A stretch of DNA of 16,787 nucleotides from Holosporales bacterium (GCA_031279295.1 JAITIT010000049.1:1-16787); one strand, 5' to 3'; counted from the stretch's first letter, positions 6,348 to 14,198 are shown. Translations and numbers: made by a program. Notes: generated by a model not told the origin, from the sequence alone.

Positions 6348-6740
6348 CTAGTTTCTTCGGGCTTTCGGAGGCCGGCATCCGTTGTGTGGAATCGGAGTTA
6401 CGTCAGTAATCGACGTGATCGTAAATCCAGCCGCCTGTAGCGACCTTATCGCGGTCTCTCTCCCTGCTCCAGGGCCCCTGATCACCACACGAACGTTCCT
6501 AACACCATGCTCTGCAGCCTTCTTAGCAGCATCCTCAGCTGCCAACTGAGCGGCATATGGTGTGGATTTGCGTGATCCTTTAAAGCCAACTACACCACCA
6601 GAGCCAAATGAAATCGTTCCACCAGCTTCATCAGTGATGGTGACTATCGTGTTATTGAAGGTAGCATTAATGTGTGCAACTGCATTAACGATGCCCTTCC
6701 TATCTTTCTTCTTCGTCCTGCTAACAATCTTCTGTGCCAT
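6348..6740 (-). CDS. rpsK: 30S ribosomal protein S11
   Basis: S11 forms part of the 30S platform near the mRNA exit site. The 130-residue product contains AHINATFNNTIVTITDEAG, SAGG-like SFGSGGVVGFKGSRKSTPYAAQ, GPGAGRETAIRSLQAAGF and the C-terminal TDVTPIPHNGCRPPKARRN, all family hallmarks. The start ATG has GGGAG a few bases upstream, slightly close. It follows rpsM by 10 bases and precedes rpoA, the standard alpha-operon order. Confidence 0.98.
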   Translation of the reverse strand: MAQKIVSRTKKKDRKGIVNAVAHINATFNNTIVTITDEAGGTISFGSGGVVGFKGSRKSTPYAAQLAAEDAAKKAAEHGVRNVRVVIRGPGAGRETAIRSLQAAGFTITSITDVTPIPHNGCRPPKARRN

Positions 6741-6750
6741 AAACTCCCTA

Positions 6751-7128
6751 CTATCTAGTTACCATTTTCTTACCAGCAATTGGAATGGCCTTGCCCTTCC
6801 TAGTTCTGGCATTAGTGTGAGTACGCTGCCCACGGACCGGAAGCCCCTTGCGGTGACGAAGCCCTCTGTAACACCCGAGATCTGTGACGCGTTTGATATT
6901 CAAGGACACTTCCCTCCTAAGGTCTCCCTCGACCTTATAGTCGCTATCGATAATTTCTCTGATCCTCAATACTTCGGCATCAGTAAGATCGAGCACGCGC
7001 TTCTCATCCGGAATGCCTGCCTTCTTGGTAATCGTACGTGCATGATACGGACCTATACCGTATATGTACGTCAGCCCAATCATCACCCTCTTCTGAGTCG
7101 GTATGTTAACACCTGCAATACGAGCCAC
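6751..7128 (-). CDS. rpsM: 30S ribosomal protein S13
   Basis: S13 sits in the 30S head and forms bridges to the 50S subunit. The 125-residue product begins MARIAGVNIPTQKRVMIGLT and has YIYGIGPYHARTI, CYRGLRHRKGLPVRGQRTHTNARTRKG and a basic tail ending KKMVTR. It starts at GTG, whose G is the last base of the adk stop codon (TAGTG). AAGGAG lies eight bases upstream. This one-base overlap implies translational coupling with adk. No rpmJ lies between secY and rpsM, as is usual in Alphaproteobacteria. Confidence 0.98.
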   Translation of the reverse strand: MARIAGVNIPTQKRVMIGLTYIYGIGPYHARTITKKAGIPDEKRVLDLTDAEVLRIREIIDSDYKVEGDLRREVSLNIKRVTDLGCYRGLRHRKGLPVRGQRTHTNARTRKGKAIPIAGKKMVTR

Positions 7129-7805
7129 TACTCTTTCTCCTTCTTGTTTAATATACCGTGTATCGCTCTCCTGACATCATCCAGACCAAGACTGGCATCC
7201 ACCACCCTCAGTACTCCTGCGCTCAAGTAGTAATCCACTAACGGACCGGTTTTCTCACGATACTCTGACAACCTCTTTCTCAAAGCAACCTCGTTATCAT
7301 CTGTCCTACGGCTGAACTCTTTGCCACCACAGGAATCGCAAACACCATCCACCGCCGGACACAAAAAGAAGTCGTTGAATACTCTACCACAGTTCGAGCA
7401 CTTATATCTACCAAGAATCCTCCCGAGCACTATATCATCTCCAACCGCAAAATTCAAAACGAGATCGACATCCTTGCTAAACTCCTTCGCCAAACCTGAT
7501 AGCCCCTCCGCCTGCCCAACTGTCCTCGGGAACCCATCGAACAGCAGATTTGCTCTCTTCTCGTCACTCAGCTTATTCAATTCACTTCCAACAAGGTTCA
7601 AGATTACTGCATCTGGTAGCAGCTCCCCAGCATCCAGCAATTCCCCTACTGTGCTCCCGCGTTCCGCAACTGGCGTCTCCCTGCTTGTCCTCAGAATATC
7701 ACCAACCGATATGACAGAGAACCCGTAATCATTAACCAGGAACTCAGACTGTGTTCCTTTCCCACAACCTGGAGCTCCTAACAATACAACCCACAGCCCC
7801 TCCAT
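7128..7805 (-). CDS. adk: adenylate kinase with tetracysteine LID
   Basis: Adenylate kinase interconverts ATP plus AMP with two ADP. The 225-residue product has the P-loop GAPGCGKGT (10-18), LLFDGFPRT (87-95) for AMP binding, and the LID-region arginine motif RRTDDN (166-171). The LID carries C136-x2-C139 and C156-x2-C159, a zinc-ribbon arrangement absent from E. coli Adk but known in long-form enzymes, plus an extra C149. The gene lies two bases after secY and overlaps the rpsM start by one base. That secY-adk-rpsM order is typical of Alphaproteobacteria. Zinc binding is inferred from the cysteine spacing. Confidence 0.96.
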   Translation of the reverse strand: MEGLWVVLLGAPGCGKGTQSEFLVNDYGFSVISVGDILRTSRETPVAERGSTVGELLDAGELLPDAVILNLVGSELNKLSDEKRANLLFDGFPRTVGQAEGLSGLAKEFSKDVDLVLNFAVGDDIVLGRILGRYKCSNCGRVFNDFFLCPAVDGVCDSCGGKEFSRRTDDNEVALRKRLSEYREKTGPLVDYYLSAGVLRVVDASLGLDDVRRAIHGILNKKEKE

Positions 7806-7807
7806 GT

Positions 7808-9151
7808 TTATATCAACCCTTTCGCTCTTCCTCTTCTGAACAGTCCTTCATACTGCTGAGCAATCATATGAGACTGGAACTGTGCTACCGTATCGATCGA
7901 GACATTGACCACGATCAGAAGACTCGTGCCACCAAAGTAAAACGGCAACGATATCTGGGATAGTATAATCTCTGGCAGCATACATATGAAGCACAGATAT
8001 ATCGCACCAATTAACGTCAGCTTCGTAAGGATCACCTCGATGTAGTTCGCAGTGGTCTCGCCTGGCCGTATCCCTGGAATATAGCTACCGGACTTCTTCA
8101 GATTATCTGCTGTGTCCTTGGGGTTAAACATCAACGCTGTGTAAAAGAACGCAAAGAACACGATTGCAGCAACGTAGCACACCATATACAACGGCTGGCC
8201 ATGGCTGAAGATTCTTGAGATGATCCCAAAGACCGACTCCGGATCCACATCGACAAACCCGGACACCGTCATTGGAAGCAATAGTATCGATGAGGCGAAG
8301 ATAGGCGGAATAACTCCAGCGTTGTTCAGCTTCAGTGGGAGGTGAGTTCCCTGCTGCTGTGCAGGCATACCAGCAGCCATCTGCCTCTTGGGATACTGTA
8401 TCGGAATCCTCCGGTTGGCTTTCTCCATGAAGACGATAAATGCTATTACTCCGACCACCATCACAAGCAGTATGAACAATGACATTACAGAGATCGCCCC
8501 CTGCTTTCCCATCGCAAATGTGTTGAATAGAGCTGACGGAAGGTTAGCCACGATACCGGAATATATTATGATCGATGAACCATTCCCGATACCTCTGGAC
8601 GATATCTGCTCGCCAAGCCACATTATAAACAATGTCCCCCCGGTAAGGCTTGTCATAGTAGAGAACCTGAATATCATTCCAGGATCTAACACGGCACTCC
8701 CGGAATGCCCCATCATCCTCTCGAGCCCGACCGCTATCCCATAGCCTTGCATCAACGCAAGCGACACAGTCGCATACCGAGTGTACTGATTGATCTTCCT
8801 CTTCCCAGCCTCACCCTCCTTCTTCATCGCCTCCAGCTGAGGTGACATAGACGTCAGAAGCTGTACTATAATGCTCGCCGAGATGTACGGCATAATATTC
8901 AGGGAGAAGATCGTCATACGACCAATGGCTCCACCTGAAAACATATCCAGAATACCAAACAGCCCTCCGGCGTGGTTCCGTGTGAACTCCGCAACAACGG
9001 CTGGGTTAATGTTAGGGAGGGGAATATATGTACCGAGCCTGTAGATGATCAGGATAATAACTGTGAACCAGATCCTCTTCTTCAGGTCCGCTGCCTTCTT
9101 GAAGGAGGAGAGACTGAAGTTCTTTGCGAGCTGTTCTATCGGAGATGCCAT
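7808..9151 (-). CDS. secY: protein translocase subunit SecY
   Basis: SecY is the channel of the Sec translocon in the inner membrane. The 447-residue product has about ten hydrophobic segments, the first at roughly 26-46. Family motifs include LNIMPYISASIIVQLLTSMSP, KEGEAGKRKINQYTRYAT, the cytoplasmic loop NPKDTADNLKKSGSYIPGIRPG and the C-terminal QQYEGLFRRGRAKGLI. The start ATG has AAGGG six bases upstream, overlapping the rplO stop. It stands between rplO and adk, as in the spc operon of Alphaproteobacteria. A SecY partner, the YfgM-like protein, is encoded elsewhere in this window on the other strand. Confidence 0.98.
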   Translation of the reverse strand: MASPIEQLAKNFSLSSFKKAADLKKRIWFTVIILIIYRLGTYIPLPNINPAVVAEFTRNHAGGLFGILDMFSGGAIGRMTIFSLNIMPYISASIIVQLLTSMSPQLEAMKKEGEAGKRKINQYTRYATVSLALMQGYGIAVGLERMMGHSGSAVLDPGMIFRFSTMTSLTGGTLFIMWLGEQISSRGIGNGSSIIIYSGIVANLPSALFNTFAMGKQGAISVMSLFILLVMVVGVIAFIVFMEKANRRIPIQYPKRQMAAGMPAQQQGTHLPLKLNNAGVIPPIFASSILLLPMTVSGFVDVDPESVFGIISRIFSHGQPLYMVCYVAAIVFFAFFYTALMFNPKDTADNLKKSGSYIPGIRPGETTANYIEVILTKLTLIGAIYLCFICMLPEIILSQISLPFYFGGTSLLIVVNVSIDTVAQFQSHMIAQQYEGLFRRGRAKGLI

Positions 9152-9160
9152 CTACTACCC

Positions 9161-9628
9161 TTACTCTACAACCAGAGTCCCGCCAGCCTTCTCGAGCATC
9201 TCCTTGGCCTTCGCACTGGCACGCGTCACACATACCTTGACGGCGGTACCTATCTCGCCATTCGCGATCAATGAGATGCCATCCATGTATGAGGGCATAT
9301 ACCCTATCTTCACCAGAAGATTCTTGTCTATCACTTCCCCATCCTCCAAGAGCCTCTTCCCTATGATCCTAGCGATCTTAAAAAAATCCAGCTCATACAA
9401 TCTGTCCCGATTGACGTTGACAAATCCGCGTTTCGGGAGCCTTCTATAAATAGGGGTCTGACCTCCTTCGAATCCATTGAGACTTACTCCGGAACGAGCT
9501 GTCTGGCCCTTCCCTCCCCTTCCGGAGGTTTTCCCCAAACCTGATCCAATTCCACGACCAAGTAGCTTCGTCCTCTGACGGGCCCCCTTGTTGTCCCTAA
9601 TAGTGTTCAGCCTTAATTCGCTAGCCAT
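9161..9628 (-). CDS. rplO: 50S ribosomal protein L15
   Basis: L15 helps assemble the large subunit. The 155-residue product opens with LRLNTIRDNKGARQ and contains the glycine-rich RNA-binding stretch GRGIGSGLGKTSGRGGKGQ, then GFEGGQTPIYRRLPKRGF. The C-terminal half carries AKAKEMLEKAGGTLV. Length is typical. AGGTGA lies six bases upstream of the ATG, and the gap after rpmD is 10 bases. Confidence 0.98.
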   Translation of the reverse strand: MASELRLNTIRDNKGARQRTKLLGRGIGSGLGKTSGRGGKGQTARSGVSLNGFEGGQTPIYRRLPKRGFVNVNRDRLYELDFFKIARIIGKRLLEDGEVIDKNLLVKIGYMPSYMDGISLIANGEIGTAVKVCVTRASAKAKEMLEKAGGTLVVE

Positions 9629-9638
9629 AACAAATCAC

Positions 9639-9833
9639 CTACGATATAACCTCGACCATGTGACTGACCTTTTTGATCAGCGCATCAATCGAGCGACTCC
9701 TCTTAAGCACTCTCTCCGAACAGATCCCTCTAAGCCCAAGGGACTTCAGATACAGCGCCTGCTTCTTATCACGCCTGATCAAGCTCCCCACCTGCCTAAT
9801 CCGTACAGTTTTTTTAGAATCCACATCAGTCAT
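9639..9833 (-). CDS. rpmD: 50S ribosomal protein L30
   Basis: L30 is a small protein of the large subunit. The 64-residue product has VRIRQVGSLIRRDKKQALYLKSLGLR, matching the family core VxxxxSxIGRxxxQxxTLxxLGL in a degenerate form, followed by a basic helix and KVSHMVEVI at the end. The ATG is preceded by GGAGGTG with a four-base spacer. Position between rpsE and rplO is canonical and supports the call despite the low complexity of such a short protein. Confidence 0.94.
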   Translation of the reverse strand: MTDVDSKKTVRIRQVGSLIRRDKKQALYLKSLGLRGICSERVLKRSRSIDALIKKVSHMVEVIS

Positions 9834-9846
9834 TTTACACCTCCTA

Positions 9847-10428
9847 CTACTTCATAGCTACTTGTGCTTTTCCAGCACCATGCGTACCCGAGCGCCGATC
9901 CAATATTTCAGGCAACTTCTTCCCAAGCTTTGCAGCTATCTGCCTCGGAGACTCAACTCTACGAAGAGCAGTAAACGTCGCACGCACAACGTTGTGATAG
10001 TTTCCTGAGCCAACAGACTTACTGACAATATCTTGAACACCAAGTGCTTCAAAGACGGCCCTCATCGAACCACCAGCGATAACACCGGTCCCAGCTGGGG
10101 CAGATCTCAAAAAGACAAGCCCTGCTCCAACCCTTGCAGATACGTCATGCCTAATCGTACGCCCTTCCTTTAGAGAGACTCTTATCATGCTCTTCTTCGC
10201 CTTCTCGGAAGCCTTCTTAACAGCATCTGGAACTTCCCGCGCTTTTGCAGAAGCATAGCCAGCTCGTCCTTTGCCATCTCCAACAACAACTAGGGCGGAA
10301 AACCGCATGTTCTTACCACCCTTCACAACCTTGGTAACACGCCTTACGCTTACAAGCTTTTCAATTATCTGAAACTCCTGAGACTCGCCCTGCTTCTTCC
10401 TGTTGTCTCTGTCGCTCTCTCTAGCCAC
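9847..10428 (-). CDS. rpsE: 30S ribosomal protein S5
   Basis: S5 lies at the mRNA entry side of the 30S subunit and affects decoding accuracy. The 193-residue product has a variable basic N-terminus, then KLVSVRRVTKVVKGGKNMRF, ALVVVGDGKGRAGYASAKA, APAGTGVIAGGSMRAVFEALG and the C-terminal block with ATFTALRRVESPRQIAA. The start codon is GTG at 10428, preceded by a G-rich run that begins at the rplR stop (TAGGGGGC). The gap after rplR is nine bases. Length is normal for the family. Confidence 0.98.
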   Translation of the reverse strand: MARESDRDNRKKQGESQEFQIIEKLVSVRRVTKVVKGGKNMRFSALVVVGDGKGRAGYASAKAREVPDAVKKASEKAKKSMIRVSLKEGRTIRHDVSARVGAGLVFLRSAPAGTGVIAGGSMRAVFEALGVQDIVSKSVGSGNYHNVVRATFTALRRVESPRQIAAKLGKKLPEILDRRSGTHGAGKAQVAMK

Positions 10429-10437
10429 TATAGCCCC

Positions 10438-10800
10438 CTAAAAAACAAGTCCATTTTCGCGTGCGCTCTCAGCAAGGCGTTGTACCCTACCGTGATACAG
10501 GAATCCAGACCTGTCGAACACAACTTCTTTAATTCCCTTACCTAGCGCCGCTACTGCAACGAGCCTTCCAACGCAGACAGCGGCCTCTTTGTTGCCGCCA
10601 TTTTTCACCTCTTCCCTCACCGCCTTCGACAAAGTTGAAACATGGACAACCGTGTTCTTGCCGGAGATGTCGAGTATCTGCGCATACATATTGTTGTTAG
10701 TCCTGTGAATAAGCAACCTGCATCTGCCACACGACGTTCTGGAAATCTTGTAGCGCTGTCTCTTTTTGCGTATCCCTCTCAGCTCGGCTGATGTCTTCAT
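10438..10800 (-). CDS. rplR: 50S ribosomal protein L18
   Basis: L18 binds 5S rRNA and attaches it to the large subunit. The 120-residue product has a basic N-terminus, CRLLIHRTNNNMYAQILD in the RNA-binding region, and the conserved end VVFDRSGFLYHGRVQRLAESARENGL. Length is typical. It starts two bases after the rplF stop. The N-terminal half is more diverged than in free-living relatives, but the C-terminal motif and gene order leave little doubt. Confidence 0.97.
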   Translation of the reverse strand: MKTSAELRGIRKKRQRYKISRTSCGRCRLLIHRTNNNMYAQILDISGKNTVVHVSTLSKAVREEVKNGGNKEAAVCVGRLVAVAALGKGIKEVVFDRSGFLYHGRVQRLAESARENGLVF

Positions 10801-10802
10801 TG

Positions 10803-11336
10803 CTACTTCCTCTTCCCTTCTTTCCTATAGACAAACTCGCCGGATCTCACGACTCCCTTGCCCTTATATGGCTCAGGCTTTCTGTATCCTCTGAGCAAAG
10901 CCGCAACGTCGCCAACCTGCTTCTTGGAGTGACCACTCACCACCATTAGAGTGGGCTTTGGACACACTATAGAAATACCATCCGGTATATCATACTCTAT
11001 GTCGTGGCTAAATCCAAGCTGCATCACTAGTTTCTTGCCGTTGACCGCCGCCTTGTATCCAACCCCAACCATCTCGAGATCAACCTTGAACCCATCTACA
11101 AGCCCGCGGATAATGTTGCTTACGTTCCTCTGTGATGTGCCCCAGAGAGCTCTCGTCGATTGCTCCTGATTGACTGGCTCAAACAAAATTCCATCATTGG
11201 AAACACTGACTTTGATACACTGCGGAACGCTGTATCTCTGCTCGATCCCGGCTTTCTTGATATTCAGCGTGTTGTTCTCACAGACAACACTTATCCCAGC
11301 CGGCACCCCAACTTTATGTTTTCCTACTCTAGACAT
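10803..11336 (-). CDS. rplF: 50S ribosomal protein L6
   Basis: L6 lies near the factor-binding site of the large subunit. The 177-residue product begins MSRVGKHKVGVPAGISV, the family start, and contains the second-domain motif GVGYKAAVNGKKLVMQLGFSH and the C-terminal RKPEPYKGKGVVRSGEFVYRKEGKRK. An in-frame ATG at 11399 lies inside rpsH and would add 21 residues foreign to the family. The chosen ATG at 11336 has GAGGGG eight bases upstream, which decides the start. The gap after rpsH is 13 bases. Confidence 0.98.
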   Translation of the reverse strand: MSRVGKHKVGVPAGISVVCENNTLNIKKAGIEQRYSVPQCIKVSVSNDGILFEPVNQEQSTRALWGTSQRNVSNIIRGLVDGFKVDLEMVGVGYKAAVNGKKLVMQLGFSHDIEYDIPDGISIVCPKPTLMVVSGHSKKQVGDVAALLRGYRKPEPYKGKGVVRSGEFVYRKEGKRK

Positions 11337-11349
11337 AACCGCTACCCCT

Positions 11350-11751
11350 CTAGAACACAGAACAAATAACCTCTCCGCCAACGGAGAGTTTCCTTGCATC
11401 TACATCAGACAACATACCCCGACTAGTCGAGATAATGCTTATGCCAAGCCCGTTTCTCACAAGTGGCAAATCCTTTATTGAGGAGTACACCCTACGCCCC
11501 GGAGTGGATATCCTCTTTATCTCACTGATGACAGGTTTACCATCGTAGTATTTCAGTTCTACCCTAAGCATTTTATAGCAGATACCCTCATTCTCAACGA
11601 TGGTGTATCCCCTAACATATCCCTCGTTTTGCAATACCTTAACTATAGCCTCACCCTGCTTGAACATCGGACAGTCTACCGCCTGCTTCCGTGCCATCTG
11701 CCCATTCCTGATCCTCGTTATGAGATCACTGACTGAATCAACTAAGCTCAT
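11350..11751 (-). CDS. rpsH: 30S ribosomal protein S8
   Basis: S8 binds the central domain of 16S rRNA early in assembly; in E. coli it represses its own operon. The 133-residue product opens with DSVSDLITRIRNGQMARKQ and ends with NGLGISIISTSRGMLSDVDA, then GGEVICSVF, the conserved RNA-binding C-terminus. The ATG at 11751 is seven bases after rpsN and has GAGGG four bases upstream. I did not find an obvious copy of the S8 rRNA site as a leader, so autoregulation is not shown here. Confidence 0.98.
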   Translation of the reverse strand: MSLVDSVSDLITRIRNGQMARKQAVDCPMFKQGEAIVKVLQNEGYVRGYTIVENEGICYKMLRVELKYYDGKPVISEIKRISTPGRRVYSSIKDLPLVRNGLGISIISTSRGMLSDVDARKLSVGGEVICSVF

Positions 11752-11758
11752 ACCACCC

Positions 11759-12064
11759 TCACCAACTGGCCTTAACTACACCCGGCAGCATACCGGCGGA
11801 AGCGAGTTCTCTCAATGCAATTCTCGACAATCCAAACTTTCTGTAATACCCCCTTGGACGTCCAGTCAATGAGCACCTGTTTCTAACTCGCACACTCGAG
11901 GAATTCCTCGGCATTTCAGCCAACTTATGCACCAACGAGAGGCGATCTTCGAAGGAGATGTCAGGTTTCCTTATCTCGGTCCTCATCCTAGTTCTCGTAG
12001 CCTTCTTGTTCTCGACCATCCTCATCCTTCTTTTGTTATTTTCAATAGAACTCTTTTTGGCCAT
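11759..12064 (-). CDS. rpsN: 30S ribosomal protein S14 (zinc-free form)
   Basis: S14 lies in the 30S head near the tRNA sites. The 101-residue product is the long form and lacks the four zinc cysteines found in short S14 proteins. Hallmarks are RVRNRCSLTGRPRGYYRKFGLSR and LRELASAGMLPGVVKASW at the C-terminus. It is 26 bases after rplE, the widest gap in this operon, and GAAGGA lies very close to the ATG. Confidence 0.98.
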   Translation of the reverse strand: MAKKSSIENNKRRMRMVENKKATRTRMRTEIRKPDISFEDRLSLVHKLAEMPRNSSSVRVRNRCSLTGRPRGYYRKFGLSRIALRELASAGMLPGVVKASW

Positions 12065-12090
12065 GTTCCTTCTTTCTTCCCTCCTTCATC

Positions 12091-12630
12091 TCAACTAGTA
12101 AACGGTAGATTAAACGCCTTGAGCAACGCCAAGGCCGTCTTATCATCCCGCGCTGTCGTGCAGATCACTATATCAAATCCCCTGATCTTATCTATCTTAT
12201 CGTAGTTGATCTCAGGGAAGATAATCTGCTCCTTCACCCCCATCGCAAAATTGCCACTACCATCGAAGCATCTCGACGATAGGCCTCGGAAATCACGAAC
12301 CCTCGGAAGTGCTACATATGCGAGTCTGTCCATAAACTCATACATTCTGTCACCACGAAGAGTCACCTTCGCTCCAAGATTTACACCAGCTCGTAGCTTG
12401 AATCCGGCAACTGACTTCTTCGCTTTGACGATGACGGACTTCTGTCCCGCGATCATAGTCAACTCATCTGCTATCATCTGAGCGACCTTGCTATCTTTCG
12501 CCGCATCAGATGACGTGCAGTTAAGCACAATCTTCTCCAGCCTTGGAACCATAAAATCATTGGAGTAACCAAAGGCCTCCTTGAGCTTGCCCTTGATTTC
12601 CGAAAAATATTTAGTCTTAGAATAACTCAT
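12091..12630 (-). CDS. rplE: 50S ribosomal protein L5
   Basis: L5 binds 5S rRNA and contacts the P-site tRNA. The 179-residue product has VPRLEKIVLNCTSSDAAKDSK, ADELTMIAGQKSVIVKAKKS, a GVNLGAKVTLRG block, RVRDFRGLSSRCFDGSGNF and a C-terminus with GFDIVICTTARDDKTALALL. Its ATG overlaps the rplX stop by four bases (ATGA), so it is probably translated by coupling. Length matches the family. Confidence 0.98.
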   Translation of the reverse strand: MSYSKTKYFSEIKGKLKEAFGYSNDFMVPRLEKIVLNCTSSDAAKDSKVAQMIADELTMIAGQKSVIVKAKKSVAGFKLRAGVNLGAKVTLRGDRMYEFMDRLAYVALPRVRDFRGLSSRCFDGSGNFAMGVKEQIIFPEINYDKIDKIRGFDIVICTTARDDKTALALLKAFNLPFTS

Positions 12631-12959
12631 CGTCCGACACCGCCCACAACATTTCCAGACTTCTTGAAGTACCGCACCTTCTTACCATCCTCAATCTTAT
12701 ACCCAACTTTTGCAGGTACATTCGTAGTTGGATCTATCAGCGACACATTCGATATGTCTATCGGCATCGCCTTTCTGTATGGGCCATCGGGATGCTTGTA
12801 ATCCGGCTTTATGTTCCTCACAACGGTGTTAACGTTCTCCACAACTATCTTCCCCTCGTCCAGGAGAACTTTGGTAACAGTTCCGCGCTTGCCCTTATCT
12901 CTACCAGTAACAACCTGGACAACATCCCCTCTCTTTATTTTAAACCTCGGCTGTGTCAT
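12627..12959 (-). CDS. rplX: 50S ribosomal protein L24
   Basis: L24 is an early assembly protein near the tunnel exit. The 110-residue product begins MTQPRFKIKRGDVVQVVTGRDKGKRGTV, containing the KOW motif, and continues with NTVVRNIKPDYKHPDGPY. An ATG at 12980 would add seven residues and lies inside rplN. ATG 12959 has GGAGG nine bases upstream and stands one base after the rplN stop (TAGCATG). The C-terminal NVPAKVGYKIEDGKKVRYFKKSG is typical. Confidence 0.98.
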   Translation of the reverse strand: MTQPRFKIKRGDVVQVVTGRDKGKRGTVTKVLLDEGKIVVENVNTVVRNIKPDYKHPDGPYRKAMPIDISNVSLIDPTTNVPAKVGYKIEDGKKVRYFKKSGNVVGGVGR

Positions 12960-12960
12960 G

Positions 12961-13329
12961 CTACAAAACCTCCGGAGCAAGTGAAACGATCTTCATGTAT
13001 CCCGCGACCTTGAGCTCCCTTGTCACCGGCCCAAATATACGACTGCCAATTGGCTCTCCCTGCTTGTCTATCAGAACTACCGCATTGCTGTCAAACGCAA
13101 TCTGCATTCCATCCGACCTCCTTACGGGCTTCTTAGTCCTAACTATCACTGCTTTGTGAATATCGCCCTTCTTAACCTTCCCCCTCGGGATAGCATCCTT
13201 TATGGTAACGACAATCACATCGCCAACTCCGGCGTACCGCCTCTTTGAGCCACCAAGAACCTTGATGCACAAGACCTCCTTTGCTCCGGAATTATCTGCG
13301 ACGCCCATTCTCGACTCCGCTTGAATCAT
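12961..13329 (-). CDS. rplN: 50S ribosomal protein L14
   Basis: L14 lies at the subunit interface. The 122-residue product has the very conserved opening MIQAESRMGVADNSGAKEV, then CIKVLGGSKRRYAGVGDVI, KGDIHKAVIVRTKKPVRR, SNAVVLID and FGPVTREL near the end. Length is exact for the family. The ATG overlaps the rpsQ stop by four bases (ATGA), and a G-rich run inside rpsQ can serve as ribosome-binding site. Confidence 0.98.
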   Translation of the reverse strand: MIQAESRMGVADNSGAKEVLCIKVLGGSKRRYAGVGDVIVVTIKDAIPRGKVKKGDIHKAVIVRTKKPVRRSDGMQIAFDSNAVVLIDKQGEPIGSRIFGPVTRELKVAGYMKIVSLAPEVL

Positions 13330-13577
13330 CTCGCCCCCCTCACTTCAACCCTTGAGCCTACGACCCACTTCTTGGTTTTAGAGATTGGCCGAGACTCGAT
13401 TATCTTGATGACATCACCAGCCTTAAACTCATTCGCCTCATCATGCGCTGCGTACTTTTTGTGGCGCTTTACGTACTTCTTATAGACTGGATGCATGAGC
13501 CGTTGTTCAACTAGCACCACAACTGTTTTATCGTTCTTGTCACTAACGACAACCCCCTGTAATTCCCGACGCGGCAC
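13326..13577 (-). CDS. rpsQ: 30S ribosomal protein S17
   Basis: S17 binds 16S rRNA at the body of the small subunit. The 83-residue product carries LQGVVVSDKNDKTVVVLVEQ, RLMHPVYKKYVKRHKKYAAHDE and GDVIKIIESRPISKTKKW, the OB-fold hallmarks of the family. Translation starts at GTG 13577, whose first base is the last base of the rpmC stop (TAGTG). GGAGG lies seven bases upstream, a strong site. It precedes rplN with a four-base overlap. Confidence 0.98.
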   Translation of the reverse strand: MPRRELQGVVVSDKNDKTVVVLVEQRLMHPVYKKYVKRHKKYAAHDEANEFKAGDVIKIIESRPISKTKKWVVGSRVEVRGAR

Positions 13578-13777
13578 TATTTTACCTCCTGCTTCTTCAA
13601 CTGAGCCAATCGTGTCATAACCCTTGCTATATCCTTTCTACATACCCTCATGGCTGATGTCTTCACATCCTGCCCAGTCTTCACTGAGATCCTCATGTTC
13701 ATATGGGCCCTTTTCAGATCAGTACATATCCTGTACAGCTCATTGGATCCCTTTTGTAACAAATCAGCGAACTTCAT
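13577..13777 (-). CDS. rpmC: 50S ribosomal protein L29
   Basis: L29 lies beside the exit tunnel and helps dock targeting factors. The 66-residue product begins MKFADLLQKGSNELYRICTD and continues with the two-helix pattern LKRAHMNMRISVKTGQ. It ends with RKDIARVMTRLAQLKKQE. An ATG at 13798 overlaps the rplP end and would add seven residues. I chose 13777 because family members begin MKxxDL. The Shine-Dalgarno is weak (GGTG, six bases upstream). The gap after rplP is 10 bases. Confidence 0.95.
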   Translation of the reverse strand: MKFADLLQKGSNELYRICTDLKRAHMNMRISVKTGQDVKTSAMRVCRKDIARVMTRLAQLKKQEVK

Positions 13778-13787
13778 ACGATCACCA

Positions 13788-14198
13788 TCAACCAACACGC
13801 TTTACAAATTTTGTTTTTATCGGAAGCTTCGCAGTAGCCAGACTGAAGGCCTCCTGTGCCATCTCCTCCGACACACCATCGAGCTCGAACATTACGCGCC
13901 CTGGCCTCACCCTGCATGCCCAGTATTCTGGCGAACCCTTGCCACTTCCCATGCGAACTTCAGCAGGCTTTTTCGATACTGGTAAATCTGGGAACAATCT
14001 AATCCATATCCTCCCTGCCCTCTTCATGCAGCGCGAAATCGTCCGCCTCGCTGCCTCTATCTGCCTCGCTGTAATCCTAGCAGGTTCTACTGCCTTTAAT
14101 CCGTATGCGCCAAAATTCACCTCAGTACCAGCGCACGCGATTCCCTTTATCCTACCCTTAAAAGCTTTCCTATATTTAGTCTTCTTGGGAAACAACAT
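13788..14198 (-). CDS. rplP: 50S ribosomal protein L16
   Basis: L16 supports the A-site region of the large subunit. The 136-residue product begins MLFPKKTKYRKAFKGRIKGI and contains LKAVEPARITARQIEAARRTISR, then RIWIRLFPDLPVSKKPAEVRMGSGKGSPEYW. The C-terminal FELDGVSEEMAQEAFSLATAKLP is typical. Where many homologues have PEGWVAVVKPGR this one reads PEYWACRVRPGR, a small divergence. The gap after rpsC is 15 bases. Confidence 0.98.
   Translation of the reverse strand: MLFPKKTKYRKAFKGRIKGIACAGTEVNFGAYGLKAVEPARITARQIEAARRTISRCMKRAGRIWIRLFPDLPVSKKPAEVRMGSGKGSPEYWACRVRPGRVMFELDGVSEEMAQEAFSLATAKLPIKTKFVKRVG

Noticed and set aside
6562..7230. 222-codon open frame antisense to rpsK, rpsM and the end of adk
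   Set aside because: It lies wholly opposite three well-supported genes and its translation has no recognisable domain; it mirrors codon bias of the sense strand.
7321..7728. 135-codon open frame antisense to adk
   Set aside because: Its translation is serine/proline-rich low-complexity sequence, as expected opposite a real gene.
7128..7810. Search for rpmJ (L36) between secY and rpsM
   Set aside because: The interval is fully occupied by adk; absence of rpmJ here is normal in Alphaproteobacteria and is not a gene loss to report.
11337..11399. N-terminal extension of L6 from an upstream ATG
   Set aside because: The 21 extra residues fall within rpsH and do not resemble L6; a good ribosome-binding site stands before ATG 11336.
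12960..12980. N-terminal extension of L24 from an upstream ATG
   Set aside because: It lies within rplN, adds MLRRFCS, which is foreign to the family, and ATG 12959 has GGAGG at a good distance.
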